Source: JAYQKL01 sp038142705 (GTDB lineage: Bacteria; Pseudomonadota; Alphaproteobacteria; RS24). Taken from it: 64,000 nucleotides of DNA. The notes under the pieces were generated by a model that did not search any database, had not been told where the DNA came from, and saw only the letters and a list, made by a program, of their open reading frames with translations. The translations under genes were made by a program, and so were the position numbers. Shown here one piece after another: positions 45,256-54,057 of the stretch; within the stretch, counting starts at the first letter, position 1; each line of letters opens with the position of its first letter. Location: NCBI GenBank assembly GCA_965217015.1, contig OZ244224.1:930001-994000 (forward strand), given 5' to 3'.

Positions 45256-46104
45256 TTATTCTCCTTCAGCATCAAAAAAATCAACGACCTGCTGGTTAAA
45301 AGCATCGCAATATTCGATTTGTGTCCAATGACCACACCGGCCATAAACATGTAATTGCGAGTCATCAATCAGCTTGTGCAGGCGATAGCTGTTCTCAAGC
45401 GGTATCACCTCATCATCGCGGCCATGCACAATTAAAGTTTTGGCTTTAATTTGGCTGATTTTATCTTCAGGCGTCGCGATTTTAGCGATTCCCTCCTGCC
45501 GTGGGGCCGGAAACATATTTTGATAAGCCTCTTGCACACCGGGTGCAATGCTTGCTTTATAGCGCAGTGCCGCCAGTTCTTTATTCACCAGCTTTTTATT
45601 ATAGGCAAAAACATCCATCATTTTCAGCATATTGTCTTCAGATGGTTGATAGCCCCAAACGGCATCAAGACCTTTTGTGAGCGGGAAATCAAGACCTGCC
45701 GAGCCCATCAACACAAGCCGGCGCACCCGCTCTGGAAAGGCGGTACAAAATGCCAAGGCCAGCGCGCCGCCAAATGAATTGCCAATTAAATCGACTTGCT
45801 CAAGATTTAGGGCCTCAAACACCCCCTCTAAATGCGCCAACCAAATCGGCATCGAATAGTGATTATCTTCAGGGCGTTGCGTAAAGCCAAAGCCAAGTAT
45901 ATCTGGCGCAATGACGCGTCTGGTGCGCCCAATCACAGGCAGATTAAGCCGCCAATTCGCCCAAGCCGACACACCCGGACCTGACCCATGCAAAAACATC
46001 ACTGGGGTTTTATCGCAGACGCGATGGTTATCATGAATATTCGTCGCAAATTGCGCGGCTAAGAGAGTTTCACCAATTTCCGGACTGTCTTGTGCTTGCG
46101 ACAT
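45256..46104 (-). CDS. dmpD: 2-hydroxymuconate-semialdehyde hydrolase
   Basis: Alpha/beta hydrolase of 282 residues that hydrolyses the ring-fission product of catechol (2-hydroxymuconate semialdehyde or its methyl analogue) to a carboxylate and 2-hydroxypenta-2,4-dienoate. The oxyanion loop is FLHGSGPGVSAW, the nucleophile S110 is in GNSFGG, the acid is in VHGRDDEVIP and the His in GRCGHWTQIE. The set and length fit the DmpD/XylF/TodF family. In the classical order it follows dmpC, but here it lies after dmpH. Gap to the GST is 5 bp. Confidence 0.9.
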   Translation of the reverse strand: MSQAQDSPEIGETLLAAQFATNIHDNHRVCDKTPVMFLHGSGPGVSAWANWRLNLPVIGRTRRVIAPDILGFGFTQRPEDNHYSMPIWLAHLEGVFEALNLEQVDLIGNSFGGALALAFCTAFPERVRRLVLMGSAGLDFPLTKGLDAVWGYQPSEDNMLKMMDVFAYNKKLVNKELAALRYKASIAPGVQEAYQNMFPAPRQEGIAKIATPEDKISQIKAKTLIVHGRDDEVIPLENSYRLHKLIDDSQLHVYGRCGHWTQIEYCDAFNQQVVDFFDAEGE

Positions 46105-46113
46105 GAGCTATCA

Positions 46114-46887
46114 CTATGCATCTACAGTGATGCTGATGGTCCCTAAATTTTGCACAGTAAGAGACACGGTTTCACCAACACTCACCGCATGCGCTTCTGT
46201 TGCGCCACCTGCCATAACAATATCGCCAGGCTTGAGAGACTCACCCGATTGCGCCACCATTCTGGCCGCTGATACAAGCGAGCGCACAGGATGGCCTAAT
46301 ATCGCTGCCGATGAGCCAAATTTGGTGTCTTGCCCATTGACCGCAAGTCGCATGCCCAAATTGGCAATATCCATATCAGGCTTATGCCAATTGCCAATCA
46401 CCAGTCCCGAAGATGATGAATTATCGGCAATGACATCTGTCAGCGCGAATTTGAAATTTTCATAACGGCTGTCAATCACTTCCATGGCTGGCCCAATCGC
46501 CTCAACCGCGTCCATTGCCTCAAGAGCTGTGACATTGCCGTGTAATTCTTTTTTCATCAAAAACACAATTTCAGGCTCAATGCGGGGGTGAACAAATTGG
46601 GCTTTCGACAGGCTACCCCCCTCTTCCAGCAACATTTTATCGGTCAAACGCCCCCAAATCACCTCGTCAACACCGACTTGAATCATTTTGGCACGGCTGG
46701 TTAGCCCCATTTTAACGCCAATACGCGTTTCCCCGCGTGCATAGCGGCGGTCTATTGATTTCGCCTGCACCTGATAGGCTTCATCAACCGTAAAGGCACT
46801 ATCCTCAACACTGATTTGAGGGGTAGCGGTTGCTGTTAAGGCAGCAGTATCTAATTTTTCTGCATATGCATCTAATCTATCCATCAT
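46114..46887 (-). CDS. dmpH: 4-oxalocrotonate (2-oxo-3-hexenedioate) decarboxylase
   Basis: Fumarylacetoacetate-hydrolase-superfamily enzyme of 257 residues. It decarboxylates 2-oxohex-3-enedioate in the dehydrogenase branch. GVKMGLTSRAKMIQVGVDE and IWGRLTDKM are specific to the decarboxylase (DmpH/XylI) as opposed to the hydratase (DmpE). Metal-site acidic residues are in PRIEPEIVF and AMEVIDSRYENF. Two ATGs are adjacent; AGGG fits either. It lies 11 bp after the aldolase gene. The decarboxylase normally forms a complex with the hydratase, encoded two genes upstream. Confidence 0.92.
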   Translation of the reverse strand: MMDRLDAYAEKLDTAALTATATPQISVEDSAFTVDEAYQVQAKSIDRRYARGETRIGVKMGLTSRAKMIQVGVDEVIWGRLTDKMLLEEGGSLSKAQFVHPRIEPEIVFLMKKELHGNVTALEAMDAVEAIGPAMEVIDSRYENFKFALTDVIADNSSSSGLVIGNWHKPDMDIANLGMRLAVNGQDTKFGSSAAILGHPVRSLVSAARMVAQSGESLKPGDIVMAGGATEAHAVSVGETVSLTVQNLGTISITVDA

Positions 46888-46898
46888 CTTATCCCTGT

Positions 46899-47945
46899 TT
46901 AAGCTTTTTCATTTTGCTGTTTGAGAAGGTCAAGCGCCACATCAACAATCATGTCTTCTTGTCCACCGACCATGCGGCGGCGACCCAACTCAACCAAAAT
47001 AGTGCGCACATCAATGCCGTAATCTTCTGCTGCTTTTTCCGCATGGCGCAGGAATGACGAATAAACCCCTGCATAGCCAAGCGACAAAGTCTCGCGGTCA
47101 ACCCGCACAGGCCGGTCTTGCAAGGGGCGCACCAGCTCTTCAGCCGCGTCCATCAGCGTGAACACATCACACCCATGTTGCCAACCTTTGCGTTCAGCCG
47201 CAGCAATAAACACCTCCAAAGGCGCATTACCCGCACCAGCCCCCATGCCAGCCAAAGACGCATCAACCCGTTTCACGCCTTCTTGCACAGCAACAATTGA
47301 GTTGGCCACACCCAAAGACAAATTATGATGCGCATGCACACCAATTTCTGTTGCAGGGTCCAAAACATCGCGATAGGCCCGCACACGCTCTGCATAGCCG
47401 TCCATATCCAACGCGCCGCCACTATCGGTCACATAAACACATTGCGCGCCATAGCTTTCCATCAGCTTGGCCTGCTCGGCCAAAGCTTGTGGTTCACTCA
47501 TATGGCTCATCATCAAAAAGCCGATTGTGTCCATGCCCAGTTCACGGGCAAATTCAATATGCTGGCGCGAGACATCAGCCTCCGTGCAATGGGTTGCAAC
47601 CCGCACCGAGCGCACGCCAATATCATAAGCCTGCTTCAAATGCTCAATGGTCGCAATGCCGGGCAAAATCAAGGTTGTTAAAACAGAGTTTTCCAAAACA
47701 TCGGCAACCGCTTCCAGCCATTCCCAATCCGTATGCGCCCCAAAACCATAGTTAAAGCTCGCCCCCGCTAGCCCGTCACCATGCGCCACTTCAATTGCAT
47801 CAACACCCGCCGCATCAAGCGCTTTGGCAATGTCGCGCACATGGTCAATGCCATACATATGCCGAATAGCATGCATGCCATCACGCAAAGTCACATCTTG
47901 GATATAAAGTTTTTCTTTTTCAGGATTTGTTATCAGACCGCTCAT
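46899..47945 (-). CDS. dmpG: 4-hydroxy-2-oxovalerate aldolase
   Basis: Class II aldolase of 348 residues splitting 4-hydroxy-2-oxovalerate into pyruvate and acetaldehyde. TIM-barrel signatures: DVTLRDGMHAIRHMYG with the metal-binding Asp near the start, VTDSGGAL, and HAHHNLSLGVANS with the two metal-binding histidines. A C-terminal helical domain carries GRRRMVGGQEDMI, which marks the DmpG/BphI type with its dehydrogenase-binding region. One base separates its start from the end of dmpF; the two proteins form an acetaldehyde-channelling complex in known systems. Confidence 0.95.
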   Translation of the reverse strand: MSGLITNPEKEKLYIQDVTLRDGMHAIRHMYGIDHVRDIAKALDAAGVDAIEVAHGDGLAGASFNYGFGAHTDWEWLEAVADVLENSVLTTLILPGIATIEHLKQAYDIGVRSVRVATHCTEADVSRQHIEFARELGMDTIGFLMMSHMSEPQALAEQAKLMESYGAQCVYVTDSGGALDMDGYAERVRAYRDVLDPATEIGVHAHHNLSLGVANSIVAVQEGVKRVDASLAGMGAGAGNAPLEVFIAAAERKGWQHGCDVFTLMDAAEELVRPLQDRPVRVDRETLSLGYAGVYSSFLRHAEKAAEDYGIDVRTILVELGRRRMVGGQEDMIVDVALDLLKQQNEKA

Positions 47946-47946
47946 C

Positions 47947-48879
47947 TTACACCTCCATAAATTTGGCCGCCATGCGCTCAGCCGTTGCCATGCCCGCAGA
48001 GGTCATAATATCTAGATTACCAGCATAATTGGGCAGGTAGTGACCCGCGCCCTCGACTTCAAGGAAAATGGTTGTCTTAATGCCCTCATAATCACCTTGG
48101 CTTGGAATATGCAGCTTATTATTGCCTGTAAAATGCTCAAATTGCACTTCCTGCTTCAACCTATAGCCCGGCACATATTTTTGTACTTCAGCCACCATAT
48201 CCTCAACACTTTGGCGGATATCAGCTTCATTGCCCCCAACCGAGAAAGCATAAACTGTGTCACGCATAATCATCGGCGGCTCGGCAGGGTTGAGAATAAT
48301 AATCGCTTTGCCGCGCTCAGCACCGCCAATCACCTCAACGCCACGCGCTGTGGTTTGGGTGAACTCATCAATATTGGCCCGCGTGCCAGGGCCCGCTGAA
48401 CGCGAACTCACAGACGCCACAATCTCTGCATAAGGCACGCTGTCAGACACACGCGTCACCGCATAAACCATCGGTATGGTCGCCTGCCCGCCGCAAGTCA
48501 CCATATTGACATTTTGTTTGTCCAAATGCTCGGCAGCATTCACTGGCGGCACACAAAACGGCCCAATCGCGGCAGGTGTCAAATCAACCATTAGCTTGCC
48601 ATCACGCTGGCAAATCTCATTATGCACCTTATGCGCGCCGGCAGAAGTTGCATCAAAAACAATCTTAATATCAGCCCATTCTGGCGAGGCAACCGCCCCA
48701 TCAATACCCTCATGGGTGGTCGCAACACCGCGGTCTCGCGCCTTTTGTAACCCGTCTGATTCCGGGTCAATCCCGACAACCAAAGCAGCTTCCAAAACAG
48801 AAGATGTCTCTTGTATCTTTATCAGCAAATCTGTCCCGATATTACCTGAACCAATCAATGCACATTTAATTTTAGACAT
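47947..48879 (-). CDS. dmpF: Acetaldehyde dehydrogenase (acylating)
   Basis: Converts the acetaldehyde released by the aldolase to acetyl-CoA with NAD+ and CoA. Of 310 residues from the chosen ATG (preceded by AAAAAGG; the longer frame begins at the dmpE stop). The Rossmann loop is GSGNIGTDL and the catalytic Cys is in MVTCGGQATIPM, with HIPSQGDYEGIKTT near the end. It matches the DmpF/MhpF/BphJ family rather than general aldehyde dehydrogenases. It sits directly before dmpG as in other meta operons. Confidence 0.95.
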   Translation of the reverse strand: MSKIKCALIGSGNIGTDLLIKIQETSSVLEAALVVGIDPESDGLQKARDRGVATTHEGIDGAVASPEWADIKIVFDATSAGAHKVHNEICQRDGKLMVDLTPAAIGPFCVPPVNAAEHLDKQNVNMVTCGGQATIPMVYAVTRVSDSVPYAEIVASVSSRSAGPGTRANIDEFTQTTARGVEVIGGAERGKAIIILNPAEPPMIMRDTVYAFSVGGNEADIRQSVEDMVAEVQKYVPGYRLKQEVQFEHFTGNNKLHIPSQGDYEGIKTTIFLEVEGAGHYLPNYAGNLDIMTSAGMATAERMAAKFMEV

Positions 48880-48900
48880 AGCAAACCTTTTTCGTTTCAT

Positions 48901-49689
48901 TTAACCAGTGAAATTGGCCCGAACAGAGCCAAGCCCGTTGATTTTAACTTCATAGCTTTCATTCTCACTCACTGGCGTCAGCGGCCCTAAAGCACCTGAT
49001 AAAATCAAATCACCCGCTTTTAACGGGCGCCCAACCAAGAGCATTTTTTTGGCCAGCCACAAGCATGCATGAAGCGGATTGCCCAAACACGCTGAACCAA
49101 CGCCCGTGCATACTGGCTGTCCGCGATTTTCTATCACCATGCCACAATTGAGATGGTCAAAATCATTTAGCTTAACAGGGTTGGAACCTAAAACATAAAG
49201 CCCTGATGAGGCATTATCCGCAATCGTATCGGTGATTTGGATATTCCAATCGGCAATCCGACTATCCACAACCTCAATCGCTGCAACGGCATAATCAATA
49301 GCTGAAACCACTTCAGCAAGTGTCAGATTTTCCTGATCCAAATCCCGCTTCAAATAAAAAGCAATCTCGCCCTCAATACGCGGCTGCAAAAGATTATTTA
49401 TCGGAATTTCTTCGCTATCCGCATAAGCCATATCGGAGAACAACATACCAAAATCGGGCTGGTCAACACCCAGCTGACCCTGCACCGCTTTTGATGTCAC
49501 ACCAATTTTGCGGCCTGACAAAACCCGTCCGGATTTAATCCAGTGCTTTGTGGTTTCCTCTTGCACCGCATAAGCATCTTCAATCGACATATCAAAACTC
49601 TCGCGCAATGGCGCAATTGGTTGATGCGTTTCATAAGCTGTTTGTATCAGGCCTGCCGCCTGCTCTATTTCTTTTTGCGAAATCGTCAT
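48901..49689 (-). CDS. dmpE: 2-hydroxypenta-2,4-dienoate hydratase (2-oxopent-4-enoate hydratase)
   Basis: Hydrates 2-hydroxypenta-2,4-dienoate to 4-hydroxy-2-oxovalerate. FAH-superfamily protein of 262 residues: GRKIGVTSKAVQGQLGVDQP and DFGMLFSDM are diagnostic of the hydratase, with PRIEGEIAFYL and IEVVDSRI providing the metal site. It is homologous to dmpH two genes downstream, as expected for the hydratase/decarboxylase pair. It lies 9 bp after dmpC. It serves both branches of the pathway. Confidence 0.93.
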   Translation of the reverse strand: MTISQKEIEQAAGLIQTAYETHQPIAPLRESFDMSIEDAYAVQEETTKHWIKSGRVLSGRKIGVTSKAVQGQLGVDQPDFGMLFSDMAYADSEEIPINNLLQPRIEGEIAFYLKRDLDQENLTLAEVVSAIDYAVAAIEVVDSRIADWNIQITDTIADNASSGLYVLGSNPVKLNDFDHLNCGMVIENRGQPVCTGVGSACLGNPLHACLWLAKKMLLVGRPLKAGDLILSGALGPLTPVSENESYEVKINGLGSVRANFTG

Positions 49690-49698
49690 ATTACCCTC

Positions 49699-51162
49699 TT
49701 AAACTTTCAAGCAGACATTTTTTAATTCTGCATAAAATTCCAATCCATGAACACCGCCCTCACGACCAATACCAGATTTTTTCATGCCACCAAAGGGGGT
49801 TCTTAAATCTCTTAAGAACCATGAATTCACCCAGATGATGCCAGCTTCTATCTGACGGGCCACACGCACAGCACGCGAATTATTTTCTGTCCATATCGCA
49901 CAGGCCAAACCATAATCCGTATCATTAGCACGGCGTATCACATCATCTTCATCATCGAAAGGCAGAATCGCACAACAAGGGCCAAAAATTTCTTCCCGCA
50001 CCACGCTGCAGTCATCGCTCAGCCCAGTCCAAATAGTCGGCTCCACCCAAGCACCAGCCTGTAAATCAGCGGGCATATCTGGCACACCGCCGCCTAATTC
50101 AACGGTCGCGCCCTCTTCCACAGCTTTTTTATAATAGGACAGCACCTTTTCCTGATGCTCTTTAGAAACCAAAGGTCCAAAATTTGCATTCGGGTCATCA
50201 GGTTTACCCAAAACCAATTTGCTCGCGGCTTCTTTGAGGCGCGCTAAAAACTCATCAAAAATCGGGCGTTCAACATAAACCCGCTCTGTGCCAAGACAAA
50301 CCTGTCCGCAATTGGCAAAAGCTGAGCGCATTGTGCCTTCAATCGCTTTATCTATGTCACAATCAGCAAACACAATTGCCGGATTTTTGCCGCCTAGTTC
50401 AAATGAAATATTGCGCAAATCATCTGCGCAAGCGCGCATAATAATTTCACCCGTGCGGGTTTCACCAGTAAATGTAATGCCATCAACATCTTTATGCTGG
50501 GTCAAATATGCCCCTGCACTATCAGGCCCAAGCCCATGCACCACATTATAAACCCCGTCAGGCACGCCAGCCTCTTTCATCACCTCGCCCAACATCGCTG
50601 CTGTTGTCGGCGTTTCTTCCGATGGCTTAACCACGACTGTATTGCCACAAGCTAAGGCGGGCCCAACTTTCCATGTCATTAACAAAAGTGGCAAATTCCA
50701 AGGGGAAATAACCCCAATAACCCCACGCGGCACACGGATTGAATAATTCAGCGCCCCCGCGCCATCTGGTGTTGCCAATTCAAAACTTTCACCCGGTATA
50801 TTTTTCACCAAATCCGCAAAGACCTTAAAATTCGCTGCACCACGCGGAATGTCAATCATGCGCGCCAATGATTCAGGCTTACCCGTATCACGGCATTCAG
50901 CGGCCAAAAATTCATCAAATCGCGCGGTCACACCATCAGCAACTTTATGCAAAATCGCACTTCGCTCATCTTGGGTCATCTTCCCCCAAGGGCCATGTAG
51001 AGCCGCTTTCGCCGCCGCCACGGCCTGATCAATTTCAGCTTGCTTGCCCTCACAAACTTTTGAAATCAGGCTGCCATCTACTGGTGAAATATTGTCAAAC
51101 TCAATGCCGGACGCACCAGCGGTGTATGAGCCATTTATGAAATGTAATGTTTTATCTGTCAT
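49699..51162 (-). CDS. dmpC: 2-hydroxymuconic semialdehyde dehydrogenase
   Basis: NAD-dependent aldehyde dehydrogenase of 487 residues oxidising 2-hydroxymuconate semialdehyde to 4-oxalocrotonate (enol form). Signatures: SPWNLPLLLMTWK, cofactor loop TFTGETRTG, catalytic Glu in FELGGKNPA and Cys in NCGQVCLGTER, and PFGGMKKSGIGREGG near the end. The frame is open 15 codons upstream; the ATG chosen follows GAAAG and gives the length usual for DmpC/XylG. It is preceded by the only long intercistronic gap of the operon (115 bp), which contains strong stem-loops. Confidence 0.93.
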   Translation of the reverse strand: MTDKTLHFINGSYTAGASGIEFDNISPVDGSLISKVCEGKQAEIDQAVAAAKAALHGPWGKMTQDERSAILHKVADGVTARFDEFLAAECRDTGKPESLARMIDIPRGAANFKVFADLVKNIPGESFELATPDGAGALNYSIRVPRGVIGVISPWNLPLLLMTWKVGPALACGNTVVVKPSEETPTTAAMLGEVMKEAGVPDGVYNVVHGLGPDSAGAYLTQHKDVDGITFTGETRTGEIIMRACADDLRNISFELGGKNPAIVFADCDIDKAIEGTMRSAFANCGQVCLGTERVYVERPIFDEFLARLKEAASKLVLGKPDDPNANFGPLVSKEHQEKVLSYYKKAVEEGATVELGGGVPDMPADLQAGAWVEPTIWTGLSDDCSVVREEIFGPCCAILPFDDEDDVIRRANDTDYGLACAIWTENNSRAVRVARQIEAGIIWVNSWFLRDLRTPFGGMKKSGIGREGGVHGLEFYAELKNVCLKV

Positions 51163-51184
51163 GATTATATCTTTCGGGGGAAAC

Positions 51185-51262
51185 GGGTGGGGCATGTGGG
51201 GTTGCACACCCCACCCAATCCAAAAAGCGGAGCTATCCGTACTGATAAAAGCTCGGATAACT
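51185..51262 (-). promoter_or_regulatory. Intercistronic stem-loops between dmpB and dmpC
   Basis: Two structures lie in the transcript. Near dmpB, TATCCG and CGGATA arms (51234-51239, 51254-51259) extend with one mismatch to a 9-bp stem. Near dmpC, GGGTGGGG (51185-51192) is exactly complementary to CCCCACCC (51209-51216). Nested within, GTGGGGT and ACCCCAC form a rival 7-bp hairpin with a 5-base loop. There is no T run, so this is not a normal terminator; RNA processing, stabilisation or a switch in downstream expression is more likely. Confidence 0.55.
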
Positions 51263-51277
51263 AAAAGTTTATTCCTA

Positions 51278-52204
51278 TCAGGTTACGACGGATAGGAAAG
51301 TCTCATTAATCGCTTTTTCGTAATAGAAAATGGCTTTGCCAGTTTGATCAGCCGACCAAACACGGACCGGATGATCAGGGTAGGAGTCATAACCACCAGC
51401 AAAGACTTCATTTCTATTTCCTGACGGATCCCAGAAATAAATCGTCTGCCCACGCGTGATACCGTGCCGTGTTGGCCCAATATCCACAGAAATATCATAA
51501 CGCGACATTATATCAGCCGCATGGCCAATCGCGTTCCAATCTTCAAGCATGAAAGAGGCATGATGGAATTTATTATCTTCCTCATGACGCACAAGCGCGA
51601 TGTCATGCGCTTTAGTTGAGCATGAAAGGAAAATCGCAATCCGCATCTCGCCATCTTCGGCCTTCGCCACTTCCGTGACACGGAAACCGAGAACCTTTGT
51701 AAACAAATCCTCTGTGCCATCAATATCACCGCCATAAAGCAAGCAATGGTCAAACCGGACTGGACGCATACCATGTGGTGGCTTTTCCCAAATATCCGGA
51801 TTTTCAGTCATTGGCCCATTATCAGATGCTTCAATTTCAGCATAAAGTTCAAAATTATGCCCCGTAGGCGCAACAAAGCGTACACGCTCGCCAAGACCAG
51901 GCTGCTCACCAGCCGGAATAATCTCAGTTGAGATGCCATAATCTTCAATTTTTTGCTTGAACATATGAAGCGTTTCGGTGCTATCAACCTTAAAGGCCAT
52001 AAAATCCATGCCCGGCTCATCAGCTTCGCGCAAAATGACGCTATGACGGTCAAACTCGTCAAATGTCTTTAAATAGACCCGACCATCGCTTTCTGTGCTG
52101 ACCACATTCAGGCCAACCAAATCACGATAATGTCTGAGTGCCGGCTCCATTTCCATAACCCGTATCTGAACATATCCGGGTCTTAATACTCCAGTAAGTG
52201 CCAT
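51278..52204 (-). CDS. dmpB: Catechol 2,3-dioxygenase
   Basis: Type I extradiol dioxygenase of 308 residues cleaving catechol next to the hydroxyls to 2-hydroxymuconate semialdehyde. Two VOC-fold modules; the Fe(II) ligands lie in the C-terminal one: His in RFDHCLLYGG, His in KFHHASFMLED and Glu in NRNEVFAGGYD, matching the XylE/DmpB triad. It opens with LRPGYVQIRVMEMEPALRHY. It lies 12 bp after the ferredoxin gene dmpQ, whose product probably re-reduces the iron when it is inactivated. Confidence 0.95.
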   Translation of the reverse strand: MALTGVLRPGYVQIRVMEMEPALRHYRDLVGLNVVSTESDGRVYLKTFDEFDRHSVILREADEPGMDFMAFKVDSTETLHMFKQKIEDYGISTEIIPAGEQPGLGERVRFVAPTGHNFELYAEIEASDNGPMTENPDIWEKPPHGMRPVRFDHCLLYGGDIDGTEDLFTKVLGFRVTEVAKAEDGEMRIAIFLSCSTKAHDIALVRHEEDNKFHHASFMLEDWNAIGHAADIMSRYDISVDIGPTRHGITRGQTIYFWDPSGNRNEVFAGGYDSYPDHPVRVWSADQTGKAIFYYEKAINETFLSVVT

Positions 52205-52216
52205 AATTTACCCTCC

Positions 52217-52585
52217 TTATGAATATCCAACGCCATTCTTCAATGGACTCTTGGTCTGCTGGAACTTTTTAAATACTTTCCCTAATGGTTTTATTATTAT
52301 TGAACTTTGTGGATATGTCCGACAAGCCAATGAGACCGAAGCTGAGTTTATATCTTCATCAGATATATGGGCTTTGCTCATTTTCCCGCTTGTAAACTCT
52401 CCACTTGTGATGGCAATTTTGCAAATACCACAACCGCCACCACGACAACCGACTGGCACAACTGCCAAGCCTGCTTTTTCCATAGCGGCCAAAATAGACA
52501 GGTTCTCGGGACAGAAAAAATTTACATTTCCGTCACTATGTTCAACTTGAACATCAAATCCCTGACTTGTCTGGCTCGCTTCCAT
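52217..52585 (-). CDS. dmpQ: Chloroplast-type 2Fe-2S ferredoxin (XylT/DmpQ-like)
   Basis: Plant-type ferredoxin of 122 residues. Cluster cysteines are in GCRGGGCGICKI and in LACRTYPQS. In the xyl and dmp operons this protein reactivates oxidised catechol 2,3-dioxygenase, and its position between the hydroxylase reductase and dmpB is the same here. The protein carries about 15 extra residues at each end compared with the core fold. Confidence 0.9.
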   Translation of the reverse strand: MEASQTSQGFDVQVEHSDGNVNFFCPENLSILAAMEKAGLAVVPVGCRGGGCGICKIAITSGEFTSGKMSKAHISDEDINSASVSLACRTYPQSSIIIKPLGKVFKKFQQTKSPLKNGVGYS

Positions 52586-52598
52586 ATTCTAAACAGCC

Positions 52599-53660
52599 TT
52601 AAATTCGTTTAAACACCTTCGATTTTGAAGCCGTCTCCGCCTCCGCAGAGGTTAAGAAGCCTTCGGTAAATATATCTTTTTCAAACAAACGCCCTTGCAT
52701 CAATGCGCGAATGCAAACTTCAATCATGCCGGGCGGACCACAAAGATAGGCCGTCCAATCTTTGAAATTGCCCTCAAATTTTTGCGCGATGACATCTTGC
52801 AAAGCCCCATGTGCGCCTGCCCAATCCGCACCTGACTCGTCTGAAATATCAAACGGCACAGGTGTGTAAGAAAAATTCTTATGCTTGTTGCTCAATGTTT
52901 CAAACAGCTCTTTGTCATAAACATCTGCCGCTGTGCGCGTACCATGGAATAATTCAATCGGCTGTCTGAAACCGGATTCAAGCAAGTCAAGTATCATAGA
53001 TTTTGGACTCGACAGGCCCGACCCACCAGCAATAAACAATACTGGCGTCGTGCGAGATTTGCGCACAAAAAATCGACCAAATGGGCCTGAAGCTTTGAGC
53101 GTGTCACCAGCTTTCAACTCATTATGCAAAAACCCGGTTGCTTTACCATCTGGCACATAGCGGACATGCAATTCTAAAAGGTCTGGTTGGCTTTCTGGTG
53201 AGGCAATTGAAAAAGCACGCGGCTGGTCAACACCTGGCACCTGCAAATTAATATATTGCCCCGCCTGAAAATCCATATCCTTATCAAGCTTCAGCCAAAT
53301 GCCAATAATATCACCTGTCAGCTTTTCGACACGCTCCACAGTGGCATCAAAGTCTTGTATAGGTATCATGCGCGCATCAGGGTCAACATCAATTTCGGCC
53401 TCAATCACAAGGTCAGATTGCGCCGTGGCACAACACGCTAAGGCAACCCCTTCATCGCGCTCAAAATCCATCAGCGCAAAAGGCGAAGCCTCACCATGGT
53501 CAACTTCCCCTTCAAGGATTGTGACCTTGCAGGTGGAACATAAACCATGCCCACATTGATAAGGTATCGAAATGCCGGATCGAAGAAGGGTGTCTAAAAT
53601 TGTTTGCCCTTCTTTGACCTCAAGCACATCACCGGTTGGTTCAACAACGAGTTCAAACAT
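52599..53660 (-). CDS. dmpP: Phenol hydroxylase reductase component (P5)
   Basis: Electron-transfer component of 353 residues taking electrons from NAD(P)H to the diiron hydroxylase. N-terminal ferredoxin domain with CGHGLCSTCKV and LACCATAQSD, then an FAD domain with PRAFSIASPES and an NAD domain with LFIAGGSGLSSPKSM, ending in CGPPGMIE. The order and length match DmpP. It lies 6 bp after dmpO. Some other oxygenases of the window might borrow this reductase, but there is no evidence for it. Confidence 0.95.
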   Translation of the reverse strand: MFELVVEPTGDVLEVKEGQTILDTLLRSGISIPYQCGHGLCSTCKVTILEGEVDHGEASPFALMDFERDEGVALACCATAQSDLVIEAEIDVDPDARMIPIQDFDATVERVEKLTGDIIGIWLKLDKDMDFQAGQYINLQVPGVDQPRAFSIASPESQPDLLELHVRYVPDGKATGFLHNELKAGDTLKASGPFGRFFVRKSRTTPVLFIAGGSGLSSPKSMILDLLESGFRQPIELFHGTRTAADVYDKELFETLSNKHKNFSYTPVPFDISDESGADWAGAHGALQDVIAQKFEGNFKDWTAYLCGPPGMIEVCIRALMQGRLFEKDIFTEGFLTSAEAETASKSKVFKRI

Positions 53661-53666
53661 TGCCCG

Positions 53667-54035
53667 TCACCCAGCCGCGGAGTCTGGCCCTGCCAAACCC
53701 TCTAAACCTGGTGTTTTGACACGGATTACAGATTTATGACCAAGCCCGTTTTCCTGAAGTGATTTTGAGAAATCAGGTGTAAATGGTTCATTATCTAACA
53801 ACCATTCCCCTTTCTCAAAATCAACTTTTTCGGAGTCAGGATGGGCGGCATACGCAGGGGCGAGGACCCCTGCTACCAAATCCCCAAACGGCATTTCTGG
53901 TGGCAATGGGAATGCCAAAGGCGCACAAAATGACAAATGCTTTTCCCATTGCATATAAACCAGCATGTTTCCGTGAAAATTTTCCACCTTATCTTTCGGG
54001 GTGAAAGAATAATCACCTATTGAATTAACGCTCAT
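53667..54035 (-). CDS. dmpO: Phenol hydroxylase P4 component
   Basis: A 122-residue subunit of the multicomponent phenol hydroxylase. It is the gamma subunit of the (alpha-beta-gamma)2 oxygenase and carries no cofactor of its own. Recognised by position between alpha subunit and reductase and by the motifs DYSFTPKDKVENFHGNMLVY, EKHLSFCAPLAFPLPP and DFSKSLQENGLGHKSVIR. An AGAGGG site precedes the ATG. Confidence 0.92.
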   Translation of the reverse strand: MSVNSIGDYSFTPKDKVENFHGNMLVYMQWEKHLSFCAPLAFPLPPEMPFGDLVAGVLAPAYAAHPDSEKVDFEKGEWLLDNEPFTPDFSKSLQENGLGHKSVIRVKTPGLEGLAGPDSAAG

Positions 54036-54057
54036 TTTAACCCTCTTTTATGCTTTA

